A DNA stretch of 64,000 bases from Colias croceus (Eukaryota > Arthropoda > Insecta > Lepidoptera > Pieridae): contig NC_059550.1 in the NCBI RefSeq assembly GCF_905220415.1, positions 9,302,501 to 9,366,500 on the forward strand. Direction: 5' to 3'. Positions 1 through 12,400 of the stretch are shown piece after piece. The notes under the pieces were generated by a model. The model saw only the letters and a program-made list of their open reading frames with translations. It had not been told where the DNA came from and searched no databases. Position numbers and translations under genes: made by a program. How positions within the stretch are numbered: the first letter of the stretch is position 1; every line of letters begins with the position of its first letter.

Positions 1-2824
1 TACGCAATAACTCATTAGTTATGCACTTACATTTAAAATAATGAAAGAGATTATTTAATGGATAATTTACAATTAGCCATTTTTTCTCGTTGCAAATACA
101 TAGTAAGAAATAAAAGTACGAATGCAATACTTAAAATACAATGACAGCATGACGAATCACTTGCCACGTAAGGTCACAATGCACCTGCCGGCAAATAAAA
201 CCATTTATAGATGAATATCGAATTGTAGCAAGCTGCGAATTATTTTTAACTTCGCGTAACATTTTTTGCCAGTCTCAAACGACTGATTCAACGCTTCAGT
301 AAATACATATAAATAAGCACAATTCACAATAGTGTCGTGTTGTGTCGTGATGTTAATGTATTTGAGTGTTGTTAAAGGTACTTAAAACATTAGGCGGAGT
401 AGATGACAACTTTTTAAGGCATAATGATGGAATTGAAATATGCCAATAAGCAGGGGTTTTGCGACAATATAGCAATTCGATAATACGCTTTCTGACGTCT
501 GTGATGCATCACGATACAACACGAGTGCAGCAGGAAGTATGTTTTAACTCTGGACAATATGCAATATGTTTGCATCTAATTGTTTAATTCTCATTTCTCA
601 CGCATTTTGAATACATACTATCTACGTAATAATTGTATTTAAAACTACGTATTCATTATGATGATCCGGTGACCTTCACACCATTTGTTATTGGTGTGAT
701 CTTCTGCAGATTTTTTTAAAGTTAAATTAGAATTTTCCTTAACATTACTTGTCCAAAATTTATAAAGATTTTCATTCATACCCATTCATATTTTATGCCC
801 ATGAATTACAACAACCTTTTTAGACGTGAAAATTTTAAACCCTCACGTGAATTTTGAAGATCTTTTTGGACCGGAACTATGCGTTTGCTTTCTACCATCG
901 ACATCTATTTCGTTCAAAACGTTTCTATAAGTTTCAGCTACGCAGAGAAATATGAACGTTGCATATTGATAAATTACACCGGTATGCGGACAGACGTGTC
1001 TGCGCTATTTATGTACCCATTGCACTTGCTTTTTTGTCTTATTGCATCTCTCATCGTACCTGTTTCAGTTTTTGAACTTATTTTACAACTAGCTACGGTC
1101 ATTCGCATTTGGAGTATCGGGTCCGGTGGGTTTACTGATATCACAAATAAATAGCTAGAATTTGCAACTTGTCTTTCAGAAAAATAAATATCTAATAATA
1201 ATACAGATTTATGTTAATGGCTCTTCTTTAATTGTAAACGTATTAGCGCTTTCAAATAGTTTGAAGTCAATTGGAAAGTTACAAGTTCAGTTTAAAGTTT
1301 CACAAACAGACCAGAAGTAAATCAATATTAAATAGCAAGATTATAGCTAAAATAGTGTACCCAAAAATATAAATTTCATTGAGCATCATTAAAAAACAGA
1401 CGCGACTACCACTTCCAGTGGACTGTAATGACGACAATGCAATTAGTTTTTTGTTGCATGCAACCGTCCGCCATTTTGGTATATTGTCCTTGCGCGATAG
1501 ACACGACACGCCCGGCACACGGGACTGGCTGGAATGTGTTGCTTTTTAAACACGGAAGCGGTTTTTGAACGAAGAATAAAAAAAAATCAGTGTTTGAATG
1601 AAGAATTAAGAAAATGATGAACTAGTGATGTGGCAATAAGCTTCGATTGATATAACTCGACTAATGAGAAATGTAGTGATGAAAACTAGCTTGCCAGCTT
1701 GTCTATGGGGGTATTGTTTGAATCTATATTATAGTATAGACTATAGACATAGGCAGTTTCTTTTCTTTCACGTTTGTAAGCACTTGTTATAAGAAGGATT
1801 ATACGTCTGTCTGAGAAGGGAGTTATAGAAGCGACAGAGCTTAGGAGAAATTGCATTAGAGTCATTGTTTTTAAATAATTAGCATTTCTTACCAAATCGT
1901 TCACATTATTATATTACTTTTTCATCGAAACATGATTGAAAAAATAAATTACATATATTATTGGAACAGCTTGTAGTAAACTCCTTTCAAACAATATTTT
2001 TTTAAATATTGTCTCGTCTGATATCCGTATAATCCGGACGCGTTTAACAGAGAAGCCAAGTGGAGGCTTAAATAAAACGACAACTGTAGGGTATCTTGAA
2101 ATTTCCGTTTCTTCCCCTGCGGAAACTTTCTTAACGTTATTTTGTAGAGCAATATCCTCAATATCCTCTTTGGTTACTCGTTTTATGCAAAAACTTGTTA
2201 CATCTAAAGTCGTCGTTACTCTTTATACAGACATAAGAAAAAAATCACCTTTAAGTCGCTTTAATCAATATCTGATAACGTATAGATAAACACATGTTTA
2301 CCTTTTTGTAACAGATTTTTTGATATCTTGTCCTTGGCCATCGCGCTCGACGTTTCAATATTAATATGCAATTACTAATTAATTAATAGATATGGTATGT
2401 AGAGATTTCGTTAATACCTTGACCGCTATCAAGTATGTACTTATGTTAGGAGGAATGCATGATCCAAATACAATTTTGATTTTGAATGTGATTGAATCTA
2501 ATTGTACCGTGACCACTGTAAATACAACTATTTACCCATTAGTTTTCTTTTTCTACCCCTACTAACATAATATCACCCTACTTCTTTCAGCAAGTTGTAG
2601 TGAAGTTTGAACACTATAGACTGTTTTGATTCTTGCAAATATTTCGTTGATAAAATGGGTGTTTTTCTTGGTTATTTCAGCCTTTGATTTTCCCGAAACC
2701 TTCCCTTTATTGTGCCTTTTTATTAAGATTGTAACAAAAACTTGAATTTAAAAAAAAGTTAAAAACTAAGCGCAAATAGTAGAGTCACGTAGGTTGTAAA
2801 TCATTTATTAAAAAATATGAGCAG
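1..2824. other. AT-rich non-coding stretch
   Basis: I see no exon, RNA gene or clear repeat here. Short open frames (for example 879-1154 on the + strand) have no recognisable domain and no coding-like composition. It could be intergenic DNA or intron. Confidence 0.6.
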
Positions 2825-3323
2825 TAGGGGAAGGGGGGGCAAGACGGGGTAGCGGGCAAGACGGGGTACCCGCTGTATCAGGCGATCTAACTGATCAATC
2901 ACGATCGTTCTAACGCATGATGCGACGCCGCCTTTACAGCTACTAGTCGGCGATGTCAAGTAACACAGAAATCCCGCGCTGTTTTATTATTCGAGAAAAA
3001 CATTTTTTTAATGGTTTCGTTGTCATTTTATCGTAATTTTCGAAGCGTGTTCTGACGTGAAGGAGGTTTATTCTGTTTTGAAGTTAATTTATTACAGAGA
3101 GCTAATGATTTGACTACCATGTAAGTATATTTTTGTCCTTCTACTGCTAACAGTTATTTTAAAATTTGTTTTTGTATTCTAATTGGCACGAAGGGCAAGA
3201 TAGGGTATATCTGACGGGGGTAAGATGGGGTAGTGCCCCATTTAAAATTGCCCTGTTTTTAAAATGTAAGCACTTGAGTGTCATGAGTTTAGAACTTCAT
3301 TAATGCATTTTTACTGTTGTAGA

Positions 3324-3479
3324 ATGGTGAAGAACTACAAGAAAAAAACAAATAGAGGAAATTGGGAGGAGGAGTCGATGCGAAAGGCAGTGGATGCTGT
3401 TATCCAAGGAAAAATGGGGTATAAATTGAAACAAAGAAGTAACAACAGCAGTGAAGAATACTGCAGTGTAGAGGACTAA
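3324..3479 (+). pseudogene. N-terminal fragment of pogo-like transposase (psq HTH)
   Basis: An open frame of 51 residues begins MVKNYKKKTNRGNW and continues with EEESMRKAVDAVIQGKMGYK, the usual start of the CENP-B/psq-type DNA-binding domain of insect pogo/Tigger-like transposases. The second half of the helix-turn-helix is lost: after GYKLKQ the frame runs into unrelated low-complexity sequence and stops. It would make no transposase; a peptide with half a DNA-binding domain is the most it could give. Confidence 0.7.
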
Positions 3480-3560
3480 AAATAAAACGACAGTGCTTAA
3501 AAGAAAAAAAGCCAAAACTAACGACAGCGATAGTGAATTAGTGATGTTGAAAATACTTCA

Positions 3561-3707
3561 TGTCTGTATTGTAATGGTCGATATTTGGAGTCAAACGAAG
3601 GCTGGGCGTCTTGTGCTGCATGCGGAAAATGGGCTCATTGCAGCTGTGCTGGTATAGAGGATAAGGATGAAGATGCCACGTTCACATGCGAATTATGTTT
3701 GGGATAG
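3561..3707 (+). pseudogene. C-terminal Cys-rich (PHD-like) piece of pogo-like transposase
   Basis: In frame from 3561 the translation has Cys-x2-Cys, then GWASCAACGKWAHCSC, then CELCLG and a stop at 3705. This C-x2-C / C-x2-C-x3-H-x2-C / C-x2-C spacing with the W-x-H core matches the PHD-like zinc-binding tail seen at the C-terminus of many insect pogo/jerky-like transposases. It is separated from the N-terminal piece by a frame change, so the two are joined by a large deletion in the element. Confidence 0.65.
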
Positions 3708-4090
3708 TGGGTTGTACCCCATCTTGCCTCCAAGGGTGCCCCATCTTACCCGACATGGGGGGCAAGATGGGGTGTAGGGGGTTTATTTGAATTTTATATA
3801 TTTATTAATTTCCTGTGCCATTAAGCTACCTAAAAGAGACATAAAATTGAAGACTGATTATATTAAGTGATTTTAAAAATAAAACAGTTATTGTAAACAA
3901 AACCCTTCCACTTTTATTCAAACCTAAACATTAAGTACCCTGTCTTGCCCCCCCTTCCCCTACTAACACTCCTAAGCTTAACAGATCATTTCTATAATAA
4001 AATCCATAGTCTTGCTAAAAATCGTTCAACTGCAAAGTAAATACGCGGCAACAGAAAGCACATTCGCCCACATCGGGAGAAGGTACAATG

Positions 4091-4328
4091 GTTAGAGCTA
4101 GCGCGCAAGAGCAACTTTTATCTCCGCAACTATTTTGTCTCTCCCATCAACTGTATGGGCTAGTAAGAGCTAGCGCGCACGAGCAACTTTGTCTCCGCAA
4201 CTATTTTGTCTCTCCCATCAATTGTATGGGGAGTTGCGTCGCTACGTGCACGCACTTTCATGCTAGCCCATGGGTGGAGAGACAAAATAGTTGCGGAGAC
4301 AAAAGTGGCTCTTGCGCGCTAGCTCTTA
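4091..4328. repeat. Foldback MITE, family 1 copy 1
   Basis: The ends are inverted copies of a module (taagagctagcgcgc..gagcaac..tctccgcaactattttgtctc). The left arm is itself duplicated in tandem (about 4093-4160 and 4166-4230), so this copy carries an extra arm. No protein is encoded. A second, shorter copy sits at 24212-24369, which defines it as a dispersed family. Confidence 0.8.
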
Positions 4329-5070
4329 TGGGTGTAATTTCGTACCATTTCAGCTAAAGGTTAGATTTATCGGGCGCCCGTTGTATTGTTACTTTTACTC
4401 GATTATTTCACAAATTGTATCGACTCGTGACTTTCTATACCATTGCGGTTTTGTAATTATGTTTGATGAATTGTGATTAAGATTCTTGGCTGATTGAAGT
4501 AATGTTATCCAAGAGATTTAGGTGAAATTTTAAGATAGGTATCGTTTTTCACGGTTGGATTTGGCCGTGTCATGCCGTTTCACCGGATTTTTAAGTTATT
4601 AAAAATCCGATTAATTATTTCAACGATATTTTTCTCACGGCTTTAAGAATTTAATGAAAAAAAAAAACAGTTAAGGAGATTTTGCAATCATTGCTCATTC
4701 GTGTTAGAAATTCACGAAACTTACCTTACTTACCACTTGTTAACACCTACGAGAGTTTCAGAGGTCTTTACTCAAGTTACAGACTAACTACATTACGATT
4801 TAAGTTTTAACTGTTAAACTAACCAAGTGCTAAATTAAACTACCAACTTAGGTAGGTACTAACTTTACTGGTAATTGCAAAAAGGTTGAAAACTTTCGAA
4901 TACCTACCTAGTGTACATACTACGTAAACTGAAACAAACACACGAGAAATTAAACCATAATAATCATTAATATTAATTTAACGGCTAACTGCTAATTTAA
5001 GAAACGAAATCATTGAATTAAGAAATAGCTATATCTTCTAGCTATTTTGTAATGAGGAAAACATATTGTT

Positions 5071-5263
5071 ATCACTACATAGTATAAAACAAAGTCGCCT
5101 TTTCCGACCCTATGTCCCTTTGTATGCTTAAATCTTTAAAACTACGCAACGGATTTTGATGCGGTTTTTTTTAATAGATGAGAGTGATTCAAGAGGAAGG
5201 TTTTAGTATATAATTTATTAGGTTTTAGACAAAGCGGGCGAAGCCGCGGGCGGTAAGCTAGTA
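5071..5263 (+). repeat. SINE-like repeat, family A copy 1
   Basis: Starts atcactacatagtat.. and ends gcgaagccgcgggcggtaag-ctagta. A close copy, same orientation, lies at 43318-43515, and a decayed remnant at about 54205-54370. The 3' tail is typical of very abundant lepidopteran SINE/RTE-related families. No coding capacity. Confidence 0.75.
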
Positions 5264-5849
5264 GATATTAAATTACATTACAATATATTTACAACACATA
5301 ATCACAGACATAATGACACTTTGTGGATCCGTATATGAGCAAATTATATGTGGAATTAAATGTACCTTCTAGCTAGTATTATAAAAGATAGCTAGAAATA
5401 TTAATAATTAACTTAGCTTAGAAACTTAATTAGCACAAACTACCGTTATCCAACTCCAAGCAAACACTGAACTAGATTTTAATCGATACCACAAACAAAT
5501 ATTTCATACGTTTAATATGGAAAAACTAACACGGATTCTTCTTTGGTAAACTTTCAATTCTATTTAGAAAAAGCTCAAAACTAGTTATTATATTATCTGT
5601 GCTCAAAACATAATGAAGATAATTTTCAGACACTGAGATGCTTTGTTGTCTGTAATGTTGATTAGTATGGGAAAGTAGATAGCGGTTTGTTTGTATGTAT
5701 GTTCATCCATTACAGCATAACTCCATAGCAGAGTATGCTCGGTATAATAAATTAGGTTGTCTTTCTTGCGGATAATTAATATGTACTTAATTATGTTTTC
5801 TAGATAAGAATGCCAGATAATGTATTATTTTGGTATCATAATTTTTAGA

Positions 5850-6400
5850 GCGCGACTTTTTCGTAGGTTGGTGTTAGTTTTTGGATTTATGTTGTTACTG
5901 CGGGTGTCCACATACATATTTTGACTTAGTTTGACGATTTACACGGACTGCCATATCTGGGGGCACGGTAGTGCCCCCGCCAAGACGAGCCAAGCGAACA
6001 AGCACGGGCACTACCTACCTTTTCTCGAAGCGCTTCGACGTTTTTTTGAACCCTCATAACTTGGGTTTGGATTATGCTAGATCAACAAAATATTCGGGAT
6101 ATATTGTCAATAGCGGACTTATTGAACATATTAAGTTTTAATTACATTAGCTTTTATACTTCAGATTTTATTTATATCTAAAAAACGCTAATTTCGTCAC
6201 TGACTCACTGATGATCATCAAAATTCTTAAGGTATTTCCTAATGTCCTAGAAAGCTGAAATTTTGTATGTAAGCTAGTATTAGCACACAAACAACAAAAA
6301 AATTATAAAACTTGTAACTTTCATCCCCCAACCCCTTAAACTAGGGGATGGGAGTTTGTATGAGACCTGTAATTTTAAATTAAATTTTGATGACGCTAGA
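5850..6400 (+). repeat. Probable interspersed repeat with a strong short hairpin
   Basis: A stretch unlike its surroundings: it contains a perfect 8-bp stem hairpin (gggggcac-ggta-gtgccccc, 5959-5978), a GC-rich patch to about 6040, and then sequence whose style (agaaagctgaaattttgtatg, 'cttgtaactttcatccccc') resembles degraded lepidopteran repeats. No second copy lies in this window, so its status as a repeat is an inference. Confidence 0.4.
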
Positions 6401-6535
6401 GGTCTAATCTAATAATCTAAAACTTGGTTACCCTAGATATATATATGTATAGGTACTCCTTGTTAAAAAAAAATTAAAACTTTAATCGACATACTTATAA
6501 AATTTTGTTACAAACAACTTACAAAAAGAAATGAA

Positions 6536-6970
6536 ATCCCACCAAAAACATTTTCATGTAAAATGTTGCCAAGACGAGCCCATATGACTCGCACTGTCAA
6601 AAAGTTATCAGATCTCATGTAGAGCGAAGCTTCTAACACTACACGCCCTAACTCTACAAGGCCTAACTTCACAAACTCTACACCTTAGTCAAAATATGTG
6701 GCTTGGCCGTTCGTTACTACAAGAACTATTGTATAACACAAAAGTAATGCACAGTGAATTAATTTTTCACCTTACGCCGATGTGAATGTAGCGAAATGGC
6801 CAAGCCACATATTTTGACTAAGGTGTAGAGTTTGTGAAGTTAGGCCTTGCAGAGTTAGGGCGTGTAGTGTTAGAAGCTTCGCTCTACATGAGATCTGATA
6901 ACTTTTTGACAGTGCGAGTCATATGGGCTCGTCTTGGCAACATTTTACATGAAAATGTTTTTGGTGGGAT
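6536..6970. repeat. Long foldback MITE
   Basis: Two arms of about 175 bp (roughly 6536-6711 and 6792-6970) are almost perfect reverse complements, starting atcccaccaaaaacatttt and mirrored as aaaatgtttttggtgggat. The loop is about 80 bp. No coding sequence. Few mismatches between arms (for example ctacaagg against ccttgcag) suggest a young copy. It lies just left of the Tc1-like element. Confidence 0.85.
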
Positions 6971-7112
6971 ACTATTTTCTATCATTTATGGAAATTAAAG
7001 GATATATACATTAATGTTTTGCTACTAACTCTACTTGCTACATACTTGCTACACTAAATCGATACAGGCGTTTTCGACAACGGTATACATATTTGAATTT
7101 ATTCATATAATA

Positions 7113-8034
7113 CACACACCGGCACAATTAGCGGAACAGAAACCGATACGTGAGAACATCGTCTGGGATTTGAACGAATGGCAGCAGGTTCTCTTTACTG
7201 ATGAGTGCAGAGTTCTTTTAAAACAGATTAATGGGAGACAGGCGACAGCGAATATGGAGACACAGTGGAGAACGCCAAATATAGTCTAATTTTGAACACA
7301 CAGTGGCTTATGGTGGCGGCTCGATTATGGTTTGGGGAGGGATATGTTTGAGAGCTCGCACGGAGTTATTGATAGTCACAGGAGGGACCATGACAGCAGA
7401 TAGATACATCAGAGACATTTAAGAAGAACATGTTGTACCATTTGCCCCATTTATTGGTGACTACTTTATTCTAATGCAAGATAATGCTCGTGCTCATAGT
7501 GCACAATCGGTACAGCCATATCTGAGCCACGTAGGTATACCGGTGATGCAGTGGCCAACAAATTCCCCCGATATGAATCCGATAAAGCATGTCTGGGACT
7601 TGCTAAAAAGAAGGGTTAAATCCAGAATGCCACCCCCCAACAATCTGAATGAACTTGGAAACGAATTACTTGAGAAGTGGGAGCGGTTGCCTCAAGAAAT
7701 CATCGATAACATAATCTGTAGCAAGCCCAGGCGAATGGAAACCGTAATCAGAGCAAGAGGGGGAAACACTCGTTATTAATTTTGCTTTAATTTTATTGTC
7801 AAATCATTTAATGCTTACTTTTTTATTTTTTTGTGATGGTTCATAATCATCTAAAAATTTCACTTATTTCAAATTTCTTAATTTTTCAATAAAAAATAAC
7901 GAAGACTTTTCAATGTCGTTGTTAAAAGATGTTAATCAACTTGTTATTTTGTATCTAATTACATTTTCGTCAACTATATACGTTATTATCTCATAGTCTC
8001 ACTTTTTTTTTGTTCCGCTAATTGTGCCGGTGTG
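7113..8034 (+). mobile_element. Tc1-like DNA transposon, degenerate
   Basis: The terminal inverted repeats are cacaccggcacaattagcgg-aaca at the left and its complement ending ccggtgtg at the right; both ends abut TA dinucleotides, the Tc1/mariner target duplication. The left end has one extra 'ca' step. The body is about 920 bp, shorter than an intact Tc1-like element (about 1.3-1.7 kb), and lacks the N-terminal DNA-binding part of the transposase. The remaining reading frame is broken. Confidence 0.9.
7135..7779 (+). pseudogene. Tc1-like (DD34E) transposase remnant
   Basis: The first piece (to 7289) holds the WQQVLFTDECR motif around the first catalytic Asp. A broken middle piece reads GGSIMVWGGICL and has an in-frame stop near 7420. 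The last piece (7474-7779) reads MQDNARAHSAQSV.. with the second Asp, and 34 residues later the motif SPDMNPIKHVWD, where the third catalytic residue Glu is replaced by Lys. It ends in GGNTRY, the usual Tc1-like C-terminus. Frame breaks, missing N-terminus and the Glu-to-Lys change all make it inactive. Confidence 0.88.
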
Positions 8035-8940
8035 TATATAATAATAATAATAGCAAGGATATGCCATAGTAAACATAAAGACGATGTTATACCTCAATTA
8101 ATGCATTGATTAGTAATACCTATAATATATGTATAGTACCTAACATTACTTAGAAATCATCTATAGACTATAGAGGCAAAAAAGTGATTGTGAAAGTAGC
8201 TAATTGAGTTAGTCTGAAGCGCACATGAAAATAAATAGGGTGAATTTCTAAAGAGTGAATCATAGAACAGTGAATCAATAAGGCTGTATGAATTTCACTA
8301 AATAGTAGACATGATTGAACAATACTAGTACTAGAAAAAAGATTTGGCAGAAAGAGTAGTGTAGATAGATTAATTTTGTTAAATGGAACTACGTTGTAGG
8401 TGTATAAATTTGTATTTTGAATCAATTAAATATAAAACACTTTACAGCGAGCGTGGTCACGAAACGTCGGGAAAATAATATAATTAATAAATCGCGTTTA
8501 AAATCCGTTAAAAAGTCTTTAATTTCTAAATGTACAATACTCGCGTAAAATCAATTAAATGTATCTGATTATCTTATATCAAGATTGGAGGTTATAAGGA
8601 ATAACACGTCGATGTTTTATCGGATCTCCTATTGAAATATGTAGCACCATTTAAAAATAACCACTAACACTTAAATAAATATAACTTAGGTGAGACATCT
8701 TGCGCAAGACTCGGCCACACTATATTTAATGACTGGTTGGATATGCGTAATCTATTGTAACCACAGGAATATTGTATCTTGTGTATTATCTTTCGATGTA
8801 TAACTATGCTAATAATGTTTCAGAATAATAAATATCCTAACGATTACAGTCGTTTCTTAAGTATTTCCTATGTAAGCTTTTTCGGCTCCTGATAGAAATT
8901 TGGTTCCGAGTTGGATGAAAAATATCGTCCCAATTCACTC

Positions 8941-9032
8941 GAATTTATTTTAACTACACGTGTATATTGTCTGTCCTAAAATGTACTCACATTTTAGGAC
9001 AGATAATATACACGTGTAGTTAAAATAAATTC
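8941..9032. repeat. 43-bp arm perfect-type hairpin
   Basis: Arms 8941-8983 and 8990-9032 are reverse complements with a single mismatch (ttgtctg against cagataa) around a 6-base loop (tactca). The arm begins gaatttattttaactacacg. No coding sequence. It may be a tiny foldback element or a recent palindromic duplication. Confidence 0.85.
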
Positions 9033-9939
9033 TCATTTTATCTCAATTACCATCGTGCGTGATAAAAGAGCATTTTCATAGGAAGATGTTTGACCTCGGT
9101 AAAAAGTAGCTTTCTAGCCTTTTAATTATCTCCAGACATAAAAACATTTGATATAGAGACGAGATAATAGCTCCGATGCGACGTGAAACAAAGATAAAAA
9201 TAAACAAACTTTCGTATTTATAATATTAGTAAGGATTATCTTAATGCTGATATATTTTCAATTGCCTTTATATTATTCCAATACATTGTTATCTCGAACA
9301 ATTTTGCTCTCAATAGCTTACAAGAGAAAGCTCTGGTTCTTTACAAATATACATTGTCTTCGGCCTGGTGTATAATCTATTGTCTGCTATCCAATCGGTG
9401 GTCTGCCAATACTTTCTTCTCATTAAAAATTCAGCATGAAAGTAAAATTGATGTGTTCGTGAGTTTGAAACGACCGTAAAAATTTATGCTGTCTCAATTA
9501 GTCACTGAATTTGCTTTATTACTTATTTGAAAAGGTGTAGAGAAATTTTAGAAACAAGTTCATAAAATCTTTCACTACCTTTCTACTGCTGTTTGGGTAG
9601 CGAGGTTTCCGGATTTTATATGGTGACAAAATCTAATCTTTTTTCCGAATTTCAACCAAACCCAACTGATCTGTCGTGATAACCAACCAAACCAAATTCT
9701 ATCCAAACTAAATAGTTGGATAATACTCTTCATTTGTACCAAATTTTGACACAGGTTTACAGGATTATGAACATTCCACATAAATATATCGAGTTTTTGT
9801 ACTGCTCCTAGCGGAAAACTTATTTGCAATTAAAATCATAACTGTGTTGTTTGTTCTGTGTTGCGTTACTTACGTTATTGCATATGCTTATTGATTTTTC
9901 TTCTCATTATTCTTGATGCAATTCCCTAGCATCTATTTT

Positions 9940-10037
9940 TCGAGGAATTTATGGAGGAAGGTTATAGGCTATAATATCATCACGCTTAGACCAACAGGAG
10001 CGGAGCAATGTGGGTGAAACCGCGGGGCACAGCTAGT
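9940..10037 (+). repeat. SINE/LINE-tail repeat, family C, 3' fragment
   Basis: The last 100 bases of family C: gaggaaggttataggctata, then the gaccaacaggagcggagc core, gtgaaaccgcgg and the agctagta end. Fuller copies are at 13863-14067, 36713-36913 (reverse) and 57878-58062. Confidence 0.75.
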
Positions 10038-10039
10038 AT

Positions 10040-12100
10040 ACTATAAACAATTTACACTTTGTCATTTAATCGAGCATTATATTTTATCTAAATTAGAACA
10101 TACCTATAAGTAATCAATGTAAAATGAACTTATGATTCATAAGTTCTTCGTGATCGAGATACAACTTTTTTATATCTTAAACGCATATGTCCTAGGTATA
10201 TCACAATAGGTCACCTATGTTTAGAATAGTAATAAAATGACAGTAGATAAAAAATAATGCCCCTCCCGACACATCAAAGTTACACAAGAGTCCTTGCCGT
10301 ATTGCGGTCAACTGTATGTTCTATGTAGATGTATTTTTCCTTAGAAACGTTGGCTCTGTATTCCTCCCTGGTCTCGGAATATGTCATTGTTCTCAAGTTT
10401 GATATGATGAATCTCTTCGTCGGTCGGTTTTGATGTACCAAATGGTTTAGGTAGGTTAGGTACTACTGTTTATTGAAGTAGAACTTACATTGTTCTAATG
10501 TACGAATGAATGGATACTTTATTCAGCATAAATGTGAACAAGAAGGCCTTATTCCAAGCAAGAAATGGTAGAGTATTAATTTATAAAGTTGCCTCTAAAA
10601 TATGTAAACATAGTAAAAACATTCAGCCACTTTATTAATATTAATCCGACCACTACTTAGCATAGCTTTCAAATTCGAACTTATACTCTGTTAGAAACTT
10701 AACAAATTGGACTAGGAGTCAATTTAATCATGTTGCAATTACGTTTTTAGCAAATTAAGATTGTTTAATTCAATCACTTTTCCAGGTATCTATTGTTTTT
10801 GTTTATCGTTTTCCAAAGTATTATCTGGTAACCTTTGAACGGTCGGCTTGTCTAATTTAGTGTGTGTTTGTTCAGCAGACGTGTCGGCGTCTTTAGTATT
10901 GATTATCCTGACCTTGTCTTACGTAAAATCCGTTTTGGCAGCTTCTGCTGTATTTTAAAATATGCTTTCATTGGTTTTAGAGTTTTTGTTTGGAATAATT
11001 TTTCTTTTATGTCTAGCGAACTAGTCTGTCTAGTGAATCTTTTGGAAAAATTATAATGTCCTCATAAATAATTTTATTTAAATTTCTTTTCTATATAAAC
11101 AGCCGTTGAATTAATTTAAAAAGGAGCAAATTGTTGGTCGTAAATTTTAAAACTGTCATACATTATGAATAGGACATTTAGTAGCACTTTATGTTATCAC
11201 ATACTTGGCATAGAATAATATGTACTGTTTATTAACTATCATTACATTTGAACATCAATAGACCGCTTGTCAGCAAATTGCCATCTCCAGTGCATTTTAA
11301 TACTGCAGTAATATTGACTGGTCTTCAATGTAACGCTACCATCACCATAACCATTAAGTATTTTATTGTACCTCGTAAAATCTATGCAAACATTGATTTC
11401 CTTATACGAAACATTCGTATTTAATGTGTGTAGTGATAGTTGCATTACTAAATTTTTTATTATTTCTAACTTACGATTAGATTCAGCGTCAGTAAGAATA
11501 AATTATCTTTAATTTATTTCAATGTGTAAGCTAAATAGTTACTACGGTAGTCTCATATTTTAGTTAAAATCCGGTACAATTTTCATCACTTAGCTGCATA
11601 CGCATTAGAAAAGAAAATTCATCAAACAGGATCCTTTGTGTGACTGATGAAGTGCTTATTATAAACACTGGTAGGGACTAGGGACTAGGGAGTCTAGTTT
11701 GCTCTATCAATTTGAGCGTCATGATTCATTGCCGCAGTGTGTGTGTACTCGTGATATTTTGTACAATTGCGCATGTGTGGTGGGGTAGACGAGGGTGGCT
11801 ACCCCACGCAATAGTGATGCGCAATAATCGATATGCTTTTTTGTTTGGGGCTTAGTTGTGGCTATTGTTATAGATATTTTTTTGGGGTGATAAATATAAG
11901 CAATTGTAAGCGTAAATAGAAAACTTTAATAGACCACTGCAATATAAATTGCTATTATCAAGAATATGTCATTCAGAATTTGACTACGAATAATTCTTCC
12001 ATATCTGTTAGACGTTTTTTTTAAACATTTATCAGATAAAGTTTGATTTCCAGTCCAGTTTATGTTTACCCATAGCTCCTATGTTAGCATATTAAGATTT
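10040..12100. other. No gene seen
   Basis: AT-rich sequence with no exon signature. A somewhat more balanced stretch at 10258-10440 (gcccctcccgacac..) could be conserved non-coding DNA, but nothing in it is recognisable. Confidence 0.55.
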
Positions 12101-12119
12101 ACATAAAATATGACCCAAT

Positions 12120-12400
12120 TCAATAACCGATAACGCACTGGCCAAGTTGCACTTGTCGATAATCTAGCGTGTCGATAGATGCCCAACCCTAGTCCTTCAG
12201 TCGATGCACGCTAGTACGCTGCCAGCCACCACCGGAGCTGGACGTGTCTCGATCGCTCTTTTATACCGGCATTCGAAACGCTACTGAATTACGCGTCCAT
12301 TTTCGCCGTCCCGGTTTTTGTACTGGAATTAGTGTTAGCCTTTGTATGTTCTCCCTGACTTTATTTCTACAGTGTTTGCTTTATTAGATTTTTTGATGTT
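12120..12400 (+). promoter_or_regulatory. Candidate promoter/5' UTR patch (weak)
   Basis: A CpG-richer island within AT-rich DNA. It has two gtcgata motifs (cttgtcgataatc, gtgtcgatagatg), a TCAGTC initiator-like site at about 12197-12202, and then cgctcttttataccggcattcg followed by pyrimidine-rich sequence. This could be a start site for Klc, whose 5' UTR must lie upstream of 26.6 kb, but no transcript evidence is visible and other positions are equally possible. Confidence 0.22.

Larger units (their letters stand above)
2827..3960 (+). mobile_element. Pogo-like DNA transposon, internally deleted
   Basis: The ends are near-perfect inverted repeats: about 26 bp beginning ggggaagggggggcaagac at the left, answered by gtcttgcccccccttcccc at the right, each flanked by TA, the target duplication used by the Tc1/mariner/pogo superfamily. 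The motif ggcaaga(c/t)(g/a)gggta recurs inside both ends (near 2850, 3192, 3220, 3715 and 3760) as subterminal repeats. Inside are an intact N-terminal psq-type start and a Cys-rich C-terminal piece of a transposase, but the whole DDE core is missing. At about 1.13 kb it is therefore a non-autonomous deletion derivative. Class is inferred from TIR, TA flanks and the two protein pieces. Confidence 0.8.
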
